DNA of 64,000 nucleotides. It comes from Candidatus Melainabacteria bacterium. GTDB taxonomy: Bacteria; Cyanobacteriota; Vampirovibrionia; Obscuribacterales; Obscuribacteraceae. Below the pieces are notes generated by a model. That model did not search any database, was not told where the DNA came from, and saw only the letters and a program-made list of their open reading frames with translations. Both the position numbers and the translations under genes were made by a program. The stretch covers positions 186,532 through 250,531 of the forward strand of contig RXJR01000032.1 of NCBI GenBank assembly GCA_003963305.1. The letters are read 5' to 3'. This document shows positions 56,953 to 64,000 of this stretch, piece by piece (positions within the stretch are counted from its first letter, which is position 1; every line of letters starts with the position of its first letter).

Positions 56953-57975
56953 CTAGACTTTGACTGCCATCTTGTTGGCGACGATGCCGGCAAGTTCGAC
57001 CAGTCTGTTGCTGTAGCCCCATTCGTTGTCGTACCAGGCCAATACTTTGACCATGCGGTTTTCGACAATCATTGTCAATTCAGCATCAACAATTGATGAG
57101 TGCTTGTTGCCACCAAAGTCAGACGATACCAGAGGCACGTCGGTAACTTGCAGCAAGTTCTTGAGAGCGCCACCAGCAGCTTCTTTCAAAGCCTGGTTAA
57201 CAGCTTCGACTGTTACGTCTTTCTTGACGGTAACAACGAGGTCAACAATGCTTACGTTCGGGGTTGGAACGCGCATTGCAAAACCGTTCAGTTTGCCCTT
57301 CAGGTGAGGAAGAACAAGACCGATTGCTTTAGCTGCACCGGTGCTGGAAGGAATCATCGAGCAGGCAGCAGCACGAGCTCTGCGCATGTCAGAGTGAGCT
57401 GTGTCGAGCAGGCGCTGATCCAGCGTGTAGCTGTGGATTGTAGTCATCAAGCCATGATCGATGCCGAAAGCTTCGTCAATTACCTTTGCTACTGGAGCAA
57501 GGCAGTTGGTGGTGCATGATGCATTGGAGATGATGTTGTGCTTTTCAGGATCATAAAGTTTGTCGTTGACACCGATAACGATAGTGATGTCTTCGCCCTT
57601 TGCTGGAGCTGAAATCAACACTTTCTTGGCGCCGGCTGCGATGTGAGCTTTCGCTTTTTCAGCATCGGTAAATACGCCGCTGCATTCCAAAACGATGTCG
57701 ATATTGAGCTTGCTCCATGGGCAATTGCCTGGTTCACGCTCTTTCGAAACATGAATGGTCTTTCCGTTGATGATCAACGAATCTTCGTTGTGATCGACTG
57801 AATGCTTCAGTTCACCTAGAACTGTGTCGTACTTCAGCAAGTGAGCTGAAGTTTTGATGTCTTGGAGAGGATCGTTGATTGCAACGATTTCTACGCCTTT
57901 GACTGGGTTTTCCAGATAGGCGCGCAAGGCATTACGCCCGATGCGGCCGAATCCATTGATAGCTATTCTCGCCAT
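56953..57975 (-). CDS. gap: Glyceraldehyde-3-phosphate dehydrogenase
   Basis: 340 aa with the Rossmann start INGFGRIGRN, active-site NASCTTNC (Cys154) and His181. The wording LLKYDTVLGEL, RRARAAACSMIPSSTGAAKAIGLVLP and VPTPNVSIVDLVV is close to Gap2/GapB of cyanobacteria and plastids, which accept NAD and NADP. Cofactor use here is inferred. AGGAG lies 12 bases before the ATG. It heads a gap-pgk unit divergent from the NifU-domain gene. Confidence 0.97.
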   Translation of the reverse strand: MARIAINGFGRIGRNALRAYLENPVKGVEIVAINDPLQDIKTSAHLLKYDTVLGELKHSVDHNEDSLIINGKTIHVSKEREPGNCPWSKLNIDIVLECSGVFTDAEKAKAHIAAGAKKVLISAPAKGEDITIVIGVNDKLYDPEKHNIISNASCTTNCLAPVAKVIDEAFGIDHGLMTTIHSYTLDQRLLDTAHSDMRRARAAACSMIPSSTGAAKAIGLVLPHLKGKLNGFAMRVPTPNVSIVDLVVTVKKDVTVEAVNQALKEAAGGALKNLLQVTDVPLVSSDFGGNKHSSIVDAELTMIVENRMVKVLAWYDNEWGYSNRLVELAGIVANKMAVKV

Positions 57976-58346
57976 ATTTGCTTTGAACTCCTCACGTATC
58001 TAAGTCTCTGCCTAGTTCTTTGCGCATAATGAACAATCTTGGACTGCCTTGAACGGCGCAAACAGGCGCAGGGCTCAGGTTCTTTCTTTGCCAACATAGA
58101 GGATAGTACTAAAGGACGGGTTTCTGCATATGTTTTATAGGGACTTAAGACTGTTGCAGACAAATCTTTAATTTTGCTGAACCGGAAGGGCACAAGCCGG
58201 GCATCAAGATACGCTTATAAAGTAGGCGTGACAGAGGAAAGGTTGCTGAACACTGCAGTTTGAGACAAGTCAAGCAGCTTGCTGCGCAGGCAATCCTGGG
58301 ATAAGCTGGAATAAGGCACGCCACTTTAGAAGAAGAGGTTTTCACC
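57976..58346. other. Divergent promoter region of gap and the NifU-domain gene
   Basis: 371 bp without a gene. It must hold the promoters of the gap-pgk unit and of the NifU-domain gene. A TATAAA at 58216-58221 could be the -10 for the latter, but no good -35 stands at the right distance. No palindrome of note. Confidence 0.45.
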
Positions 58347-58565
58347 ATGCATGAACAAGTTGAAGCAGTCCTGGACAAGTTGCGTCCAATGCTGATGATG
58401 GACGGCGGCAACATTGAATTAGTGGATGTCAAAGACAATGAAGTCTATGTTCACCTTGTCGGCGCATGCGGCATGTGCCCGAGTTCCACGATGACCCTGA
58501 AAATGGGCGTCGAGCGCGCTTTGAAAGAAGCAATGCCGGAAATCATTCGCGTCGTAGCCGTCTGA
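58347..58565 (+). CDS. NifU C-terminal-domain iron-sulfur scaffold
   Basis: 72 aa, the single NifU C-terminal domain: [17 protein letters not shown] and GACGMCPSS with the cluster Cys pair (Cys41, Cys44). Such stand-alone Nfu/CnfU proteins carry Fe-S clusters to target proteins and are typical of cyanobacteria and relatives. A terminator follows the gene. Confidence 0.95.
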   Translation: MHEQVEAVLDKLRPMLMMDGGNIELVDVKDNEVYVHLVGACGMCPSSTMTLKMGVERALKEAMPEIIRVVAV

Positions 58566-58593
58566 GCCAGCAACAAAGGTCCATAAATGTATG

Positions 58594-58627
58594 AAAAGCC
58601 GAAGTACTCAGGTGCTTTGGCTTTTTT
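58594..58627 (+). terminator. Intrinsic terminator after the NifU-domain gene
   Basis: AAAAGCC and GGCTTTT form the outer stem, followed by further T's to give TTTTTT. The inner loop can pair partly (AAG with CTT). Confidence 0.75.
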
Positions 58628-58714
58628 CATTCCCTCCACCGCTTGACTTCATGAGTTATCCACGAACTTCGGTCATTCTCGAGTCATAACCAGCCAGCAA
58701 GAGGCTCCCTTACT

Positions 58715-60343
58715 ATGAAAAAGATCAGCGCAGTTTTGCTTGCCGCAACGTTGGCTTGTTCGGGCGGAGTCGGGGCTTCAGCACACGGACATGGCGGTGG
58801 AGGTGGGGGCATGCATATGTCGTCTTTCCATGCGGCACCGTCATTCCACTCCGCACCGTCATTTCATTCATTTTCGTCATTCCATTCAGCGCCATCGTTC
58901 CACTCGACTCCGTCATTCCACTCCAGTTCTTCATTCCATTCCAGTCCATCCTTTCATGCGATGCCGTCCTTCCATTCCAACTCTTTTGCCAGCCCTTCAA
59001 GCAGCTCTGGCAGTTTCGGTTTCGGCTCACGCCATTCGCGCACGCCAAATCAGCAGAACCTTGATGCGAATTCATCCTTTCACAACGAGTCCGGCTCGGG
59101 TTTCAATTTCGGCCATCACCACCACTCCACTGATATCAATTCACAGACTGGTATCAATAACGATACCGCTTCACCGCATCATGGAGGCTTTCTATTCTGG
59201 GGTCATCACCACAACAGTACACCCGTGATCGCACTGCCCGGCAGCGACCCAGGCAATGCCGGAGGTTCTGGAAACAACTATCACCAGGGCGGAAACTTCT
59301 GGGGTCATCATCACAACACTTACAATCCTGATGCGTTTGGCGACGGTTCACCAAATGCGGTTGCGTATGCGCATCACCATCATCAAAATCTGTATGACGT
59401 GAATATGTATCCATTGTCGATGACGCCCCCACCATCGAACTTTATTATCAACATGGCTCCGCCTCCGATTACACAGCCACTGCCAATTCGCTCACTTTCA
59501 ATCACAAAATATTTCTACAGCCAGCCTCCACGACTCAATTACAACTACGGCTATTTTGGTGGCTATGGCTCCACATATGGTGGCTATGGATATCTGCCCA
59601 CAAGAGCAATTGCATCTCTACTTTTTCGCTTGCTTTCGCTGATCGGGTTTGGCGGTTCCAATCAATACAATACAGCCCTTAATCCCAATAATTTCCTGGG
59701 TACATGGGGTCCGCAGTCATCACTGATGACGGGTGCGTTCGACAACACCAATGCGACGAATTTCGTCGACAACTACAGCAACTTTAACTACACAGGCGGC
59801 AATGTACAGCCATTTGCAAATCTGTTACCTGATGGAACACCGTATGGCGACAATGACCCACAGAACCTGTTATTACAGCAATCCAGCCAGACGCCTCCAG
59901 ACCAACAAAACCTCGCCTCGCAAAATCAGAATCAGCAAAACTTCTCCCAGCAGAGTGGGAACTCGCAAGACTCTACTGAACAAAATCCCGACAGAATCAA
60001 CCGTAACCTGCTGAGCATGGTCCCGCAGGGTCAGTACCTTCCGCCCGGTCTTGCAGGACAGGTAACGGACAACGTCGCCGCAGATTCTGAGCAACAAGTC
60101 GAGCTAAAAGCCACAGCATTACCTCTGCTGCCTGTTCCACTATTCAAGCAACCTATTTTCGACTACCATCACATCGGTGTGCTGGGCAGCGCTTTCACAC
60201 ACAACATCAAACTGCCCGCCGGCACTTATCGAGCTCCTGAAATTTTAGGTCTGATTTTTACTCATCAGTTCTGGGACGCCCCGGAACAACAACAGACTAT
60301 CGACGAAGAGCAACAACCGCCAATTTTGACGCAGCAAAACTAA
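58715..60343 (+). CDS. Exported His-rich SFH-repeat protein
   Basis: 542 aa with a signal peptide (cleavage likely after GASA). Then HGHGGGGGGMHM and nine hexapeptides of the form SFHxxP or SFHxxS (residues about 37-90), further His clusters (HHHH, HHHHQN), Tyr/Gly-rich parts (YGGYGSTYGGYGYLP) and a Gln/Asn/Ser-rich segment (about 390-435). The C-terminal part is more regular (PVPLFKQPIFDYHHIGVLG). Its many His residues suggest metal binding or a pH-dependent surface material. No family recognised. Confidence 0.7.
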   Translation: MKKISAVLLAATLACSGGVGASAHGHGGGGGGMHMSSFHAAPSFHSAPSFHSFSSFHSAPSFHSTPSFHSSSSFHSSPSFHAMPSFHSNSFASPSSSSGSFGFGSRHSRTPNQQNLDANSSFHNESGSGFNFGHHHHSTDINSQTGINNDTASPHHGGFLFWGHHHNSTPVIALPGSDPGNAGGSGNNYHQGGNFWGHHHNTYNPDAFGDGSPNAVAYAHHHHQNLYDVNMYPLSMTPPPSNFIINMAPPPITQPLPIRSLSITKYFYSQPPRLNYNYGYFGGYGSTYGGYGYLPTRAIASLLFRLLSLIGFGGSNQYNTALNPNNFLGTWGPQSSLMTGAFDNTNATNFVDNYSNFNYTGGNVQPFANLLPDGTPYGDNDPQNLLLQQSSQTPPDQQNLASQNQNQQNFSQQSGNSQDSTEQNPDRINRNLLSMVPQGQYLPPGLAGQVTDNVAADSEQQVELKATALPLLPVPLFKQPIFDYHHIGVLGSAFTHNIKLPAGTYRAPEILGLIFTHQFWDAPEQQQTIDEEQQPPILTQQN

Positions 60344-60435
60344 TCCTGGGGCGGGTAGTCAAGACACGCGACCACAACTGAATCTAACGCTAAGTGGGTA
60401 CATAAATACTACTGGACCCTTCAGCGGAAACTCGC

Positions 60436-61734
60436 ATGACCTGGGAAGAGAGCATCAATCGTGGCACTCTGGCATTAGCTAGAGCTGATTATGCAACAGC
60501 AGAATGTGCTTTTAAAAGCGCACTGGCAACGGCTCAAGCCGAGTTCAGCCCGCACGACGAACGATTGCAGCAAACGTTCAGCTTTCTGGGGCAGACCTAT
60601 TACAAACTTGGCGATCACGAGAAAGCCAAAAACTTTCTTGAACTGTCTACAAATGCCGACAGGGCGGAAGAAAACGATACTCTCAGACTAGCCGTCGATC
60701 ATCTTTCACTGGCACAGATGGATTCAGCCAACGGTGAATCGTCTAATGCTCGAGACCACTTCCACAAAGCCATTGCAGTTTTGCAAACCGCCAAAACAAC
60801 AAATTTCGAATACTCCTTTGATGCAACAAATGAACTCGAGCAACTCTTTAATGCAGCTTCGAAAAGAGAAAACGCTCAAACCAATGAGAGTTTCCGCGAC
60901 TTGCTGCTAAAAGCCCAGGAAAATCATCGAGCCAGACCAAGAACGCAACAATACTTCGGCACTGAACCAAACTCCATTGTCGACGCATGGCAAAATCTTA
61001 TGGAAAGCGGTCTTACGCTTGCACTGAATAAAGATTCAGAGTCGATAATCACTGCATTTCAAAATTTAAACAGCGCCCTTCGCATAGCCACAGCCATGTT
61101 TCCTGCTGACCATCAGTACATTGCAGACAGTCTCAGCTCGCTGGCGCTTGTGGCTGCGCAAATGGGTCTGGAAGAAGAAGCGGATGACTTATTCAGAGAA
61201 GCGTCGAGAATTTTCGAAAAAAACAAAGTCGATCCACTGAAAGTGGCGATGTTCAAAATGAATATGGCCAACTTTTACACAGACCAGTTCGATCATCAAG
61301 CCGCGATTCAGGCACTCTCGGAGGCTGCGGAACTTGTAGAGCAATTGGATGCACAGGAAAACGAAAACAGCAGCTTTGTCGATGGTATGTCCAGTTCATT
61401 CTTCGTACTGATGCAGAAAGCTGATATTCATCGCAACGCCAGGGATATGATACGGCGCGGCATCGAGCTGGAAGAAAACGACAGACTCGAACAGGCCGAC
61501 TACTATTACCGAAACAGCATCGAACTGCTTCAAAAGATTTTCGGCGATATGCACCTGGAAGTTTCAAGCATTTTGCGCTTCAGAGCTCACATTTTGAAGA
61601 AGCTTGGAGACAAAAAAGAAGCAGCCATCGCTGATGCTCGGGCACAGGAAATCGAAGATGAAATCGGCAAGAGAGCAGAGCAATTGGAACAACTGAAGGC
61701 GAATTTGCCCGCCATTCGCTACAGTCACTTTTAG
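60436..61734 (+). CDS. Cytoplasmic TPR-repeat protein
   Basis: 432 aa of helical repeats: RADYATAECAFKSALATAQ, LGQTYYKLGDHEKAKNFLE, LALVAAQMGLEEEADDLFRE, DQFDHQAAIQALSEAAELVE. No signal peptide, so it probably acts in the cytoplasm as a binding scaffold. The organisation is of kinesin-light-chain-like TPRs. The exported SFH protein lies upstream. Function not known. Confidence 0.75.
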   Translation: MTWEESINRGTLALARADYATAECAFKSALATAQAEFSPHDERLQQTFSFLGQTYYKLGDHEKAKNFLELSTNADRAEENDTLRLAVDHLSLAQMDSANGESSNARDHFHKAIAVLQTAKTTNFEYSFDATNELEQLFNAASKRENAQTNESFRDLLLKAQENHRARPRTQQYFGTEPNSIVDAWQNLMESGLTLALNKDSESIITAFQNLNSALRIATAMFPADHQYIADSLSSLALVAAQMGLEEEADDLFREASRIFEKNKVDPLKVAMFKMNMANFYTDQFDHQAAIQALSEAAELVEQLDAQENENSSFVDGMSSSFFVLMQKADIHRNARDMIRRGIELEENDRLEQADYYYRNSIELLQKIFGDMHLEVSSILRFRAHILKKLGDKKEAAIADARAQEIEDEIGKRAEQLEQLKANLPAIRYSHF

Positions 61735-61831
61735 CAACAACAGCAACCTATTTTCAGCCAAATTCTTACTAATTGATTAGCTATAAGCGATCGTTCGTCC
61801 GGCTGATCTATAGTCGCATCATAGGGATGCC

Positions 61832-61854
61832 AAGAAGAAGAAGAAGAAAAAAAA
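61832..61854 (+). repeat. AAG triplet run and A tract in a leader
   Basis: Five AAG/GAA triplets run into eight A's just before the GGAG of the SAF-domain gene. Such tracts are prone to slippage and could alter its translation. Confidence 0.6.
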
Positions 61855-61870
61855 TTGGAGAATAGAAGTT

Positions 61871-62242
61871 ATGAATCCGCTTAGAGCTTTGTTTCTGAGC
61901 CTAGCAAAAATGCCACCAACACTAATGCTGCTAATCATCATCGGTTTGGCTGTGATAATAACCATGAGCGTAACAAACACGATCGGCAACGAAGAATCGA
62001 CCCGACGCGAAATCACACCAGGATCTGTCGACCCCAGTCAAAAACAGAAGAATGTCGTGTATACGCTCACCTACATTCCAGCCGGTGCAAAGATCGAACA
62101 GAAGCAAGTGGCTATGCGTTCGATGAATGAATTAGATGCCTATGACGATGCGGAAGTTTCGCTTGCAAGCGTACTGGGAGCAACGCCCTCGAAACCGATA
62201 CCAGCGCACGTTCAACTCAGAAAAAGCGACTTCGCTCCGTAA
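61871..62242 (+). CDS. Membrane-anchored SAF-domain protein (CpaB/FlgA-like)
   Basis: 123 aa: an N-terminal transmembrane helix (about residues 15-35) and an extracytoplasmic SAF-like domain (YTLTYIPAGAKIEQKQVAM, then LGATPSKPIPAHVQLRKSDF). SAF domains of this type occur in CpaB and FlgA, which help pilus or flagellum assembly. GGAG lies nine bases before the ATG. It converges with the next gene; only four bases separate them. Confidence 0.75.
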   Translation: MNPLRALFLSLAKMPPTLMLLIIIGLAVIITMSVTNTIGNEESTRREITPGSVDPSQKQKNVVYTLTYIPAGAKIEQKQVAMRSMNELDAYDDAEVSLASVLGATPSKPIPAHVQLRKSDFAP

Positions 62243-62246
62243 TCAA

Positions 62247-63923
62247 CTAAAGCCCCGCCTCGGGCTGCAGTCCGTCTCGAGCTTTATTTAGAACCGCCAT
62301 CTGTTCTTGTAAAACACTTCGTAGCCGTTTATGTTTTGGAAGCTTATGCCATCTAACTTCCGAGATAACCTCCCGACGCAAGGTTTCTTCCGCCGCGATA
62401 GTCATACCAACACCATATGCGATACCACCACCGCCGAAAGTTTCGAACCGCTTCTCGACTTTCTTAGGATACTGATAAGCGCCAACCAGAGTTTCAATTC
62501 CGTTTGCACATTTAGTGATACCACCGGCAAAAGCGCCAAAATCACCGACAACGCGACCGACAGTACCTTTGGGAACCTGAGGACGCATGGAAAAGTGTTG
62601 AGCCAGAACCTTTCCCTGAACTTCGTAGGTTGAAACGTGATGAGCGATTTCGAGATTTTTCTGACACGCAGGCAAATTGCAAAAGTTCTGCAGATCCGAA
62701 TCAAACTTATTGACGATAGCATCTCTTGCATCAAAAGAAATTTCGGAAGTAAGTGGATGCCCCGCTTTCCGCGCGGCATGCAGACCAGCGCGGCGAATCA
62801 ACTCAGGAGCGACCGCATTCATTGGTCCGGTTACGCTGTCACCCACACCGCCCGGCCAGAGGTATTTTGGAATTTTATCTTGTATAGTCACGATTGTGTT
62901 CGATAGAGTACCAGCACCGCCGAGGATATTGCTGGCGCCCACGTACTCGTACTGAAAGAAGCGAGCTGCACGGACCGAACGAGCGCGAATGTAAGCTTCC
63001 TCCAGATCGTCAGCACAACAATTGCGAATCTGCTGCAAAATCTGCGTCTCTTTCATAAGAGCTTGCTTCACTTCCGGATCCGGCTCAGCCTCTACCAGTT
63101 TGGCTCGCTGTCGAATCAATTCATCAATCGCTGCCAGACTCTCCCGAGCATGACTCAAATATGACTTCACATCGAGTCCGATTTTCTTTTCGTGCCATTG
63201 AATGCGCAAGTCATTCGCGGCTTCCCCCGCACAACCCGCCAGGATAATTGCATAAGCGATAACCCGGAGCCACGATGAGTTAACGAAGAGATTTTTTGGA
63301 GCTTTGGCAGTGTTATTGCGGTACTGAAGACGTGTGCAACCATTGATATAAGATCCAATCGCGGTCAAAACTTGATTTGAAAAAGCATACGAAAACCAGC
63401 GCCGTTCCCGCCATTGGTTAAGAGGAGCAGTCTGCAGTTTGAGGTTGGTCGACATTTGCAGGAGTTCCAACTGTTTATCAACCGCTCGTGCAGTTATGCG
63501 ATTAATTTCGCTGGCTTGTGTGATTGGCGGTACAGCAGCGATAGCAACGACACTTTCAGTGGTGCCAGAGCCGGCAAAGGCACTTCTATCGGCACTGCTA
63601 CCGGCCCTTTCACCGGCAGCGCTATCAGCACTGACACCGAACTTTTCACCTGCACTGCTATCAGAACTGCCACCAGACTTTTCACCGACACTGCTACCAG
63701 TGCTGCCATCAGACTTTTCACCGACACTGCTACCAGTGCTGCCACCGGACTTTTCGCCGACACTACCAGCGCTGCTACCAGACTGTAACCGGGCGCCTGC
63801 ATAGAAATCCGTACTAACTGGTATTTCAGAATTCTCAGCCCACACGGGCACCTGCAGCAAAACCACCAGAATGGCAGTGATCGCGGCACAAGCGCGTTTA
63901 AGATTAGGGCGTGTCGAATCCAT
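62247..63923 (-). CDS. Exported protein with 12-residue GEKS repeats
   Basis: 558 aa: a signal peptide (ends near VPVWA), a Ser/Gly/Glu repeat block (about residues 48-106, units like GSSVGEKSDGST), a helical part, one hydrophobic segment (VIAYAIILAGCAGEAAN), and a large C-terminal region with helical and Gly-rich stretches (FETFGGGGIAYGVGMTIAAEE). Cys residues come in pairs (RNCCADD, FCNLPACQ), fitting an extracytoplasmic protein. No family recognised. It overlaps the preceding gene by 20 nt. Confidence 0.7.
   Translation of the reverse strand: MDSTRPNLKRACAAITAILVVLLQVPVWAENSEIPVSTDFYAGARLQSGSSAGSVGEKSGGSTGSSVGEKSDGSTGSSVGEKSGGSSDSSAGEKFGVSADSAAGERAGSSADRSAFAGSGTTESVVAIAAVPPITQASEINRITARAVDKQLELLQMSTNLKLQTAPLNQWRERRWFSYAFSNQVLTAIGSYINGCTRLQYRNNTAKAPKNLFVNSSWLRVIAYAIILAGCAGEAANDLRIQWHEKKIGLDVKSYLSHARESLAAIDELIRQRAKLVEAEPDPEVKQALMKETQILQQIRNCCADDLEEAYIRARSVRAARFFQYEYVGASNILGGAGTLSNTIVTIQDKIPKYLWPGGVGDSVTGPMNAVAPELIRRAGLHAARKAGHPLTSEISFDARDAIVNKFDSDLQNFCNLPACQKNLEIAHHVSTYEVQGKVLAQHFSMRPQVPKGTVGRVVGDFGAFAGGITKCANGIETLVGAYQYPKKVEKRFETFGGGGIAYGVGMTIAAEETLRREVISEVRWHKLPKHKRLRSVLQEQMAVLNKARDGLQPEAGL
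63606..63782 (-). repeat. 36-bp tandem repeat within a coding gene, 5 units
   Basis: Five in-frame units: 63606-63641, 63642-63677, 63678-63713, 63714-63749 and 63750-63782 (the last 33 bp, one codon shorter). Neighbouring units are up to 95% alike. They code for the GEKS block. Confidence 0.9.
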
Positions 63924-64000
63924 TCTTTTTGACGAAATCCTGCAGGGCGGTCAGTTGCTTACTTTTGAGATTCACTGAATAAGTGTTGCTATGCATCCGA
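63904..64000 (-). CDS. C-terminal end of an unknown gene, partial
   Basis: A frame open from the window edge ends in TAA at 63906-63904 after 31 codons, reading in part LKSKQLTALQDFVKKNGFDTP. It has protein-like composition and overlaps the start of the next gene by 20 nt, the usual sign of an operon neighbour. Too little is visible to name it. Confidence 0.5.
   Translation of the reverse strand, partial: RMHSNTYSVNLKSKQLTALQDFVKKNGFDTP

Overview
The window most likely comes from a non-photosynthetic relative of cyanobacteria (Melainabacteria/Vampirovibrionia, most like the Obscuribacterales). The main evidence is an RNA polymerase operon in which beta' is split into rpoC1 and rpoC2, with a segment of about 600 residues inserted in the RpoC2 trigger loop. 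That layout is known from the cyanobacterial lineage. No photosynthesis gene is present. Many proteins are exported TPR, repeat or low-complexity proteins, which fits a large-genome, surface-active bacterium. Base composition looks even and mid-range by eye. I see no insertion sequence, prophage or CRISPR array; this looks like ordinary chromosome.

Layout. 1-12.4 kb: the end of a bicupin (oxalate-decarboxylase type), two unplaced proteins, pyruvate/peptide transporter CstA, a CNT nucleoside transporter, a PEGA protein, a class A penicillin-binding protein, a Xer recombinase, two small envelope proteins and an exported alpha/beta hydrolase. 12.4-22.2 kb: a selenocysteine tRNA gene (selC), a 33-bp tandem repeat, a strong promoter and rpoB-rpoC1-rpoC2 with hairpins in both gaps and a terminator. 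22.3-31.2 kb: aldo/keto reductase, GNAT and DUF2059 proteins, an HxlR regulator divergent from a GNAT-DinB pair over two palindromes, and a heavy-metal-type RND pump with its lipoprotein adaptor. 31.2-42.9 kb: a TPR-NHL protein, PlsC, and a minus-strand run of a DUF4388 protein, an LRV-repeat protein, a thiolase, a degenerate SbcD/Mre11-like protein and its SbcC/YhaN-like partner. 43-55.6 kb: two paralogous TPR-metzincin proteases, a MshEN-like repeat protein, a four-fold zinc-ribbon membrane protein, tRNA-Gln, a two-gene micro-operon (50 and 78 codons) with its own terminator, and a CDF cation exporter. 55.6-64 kb: gap-pgk, a NifU-domain scaffold, a His-rich SFH-repeat protein, a TPR protein, a SAF-domain protein and an exported protein with a 36-bp tandem repeat, preceded by the tail of one more gene.

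The most interesting items are the pseudo-Mre11/Rad50-like pair with most nuclease residues lost, the selC gene (so this organism should use selenocysteine, though no Sec protein or sel gene is visible here), the short coupled micro-operon, the HxlR divergon with two matching operators, and the paired TPR-metzincin proteases. All functions are read from sequence patterns; no database search was possible.
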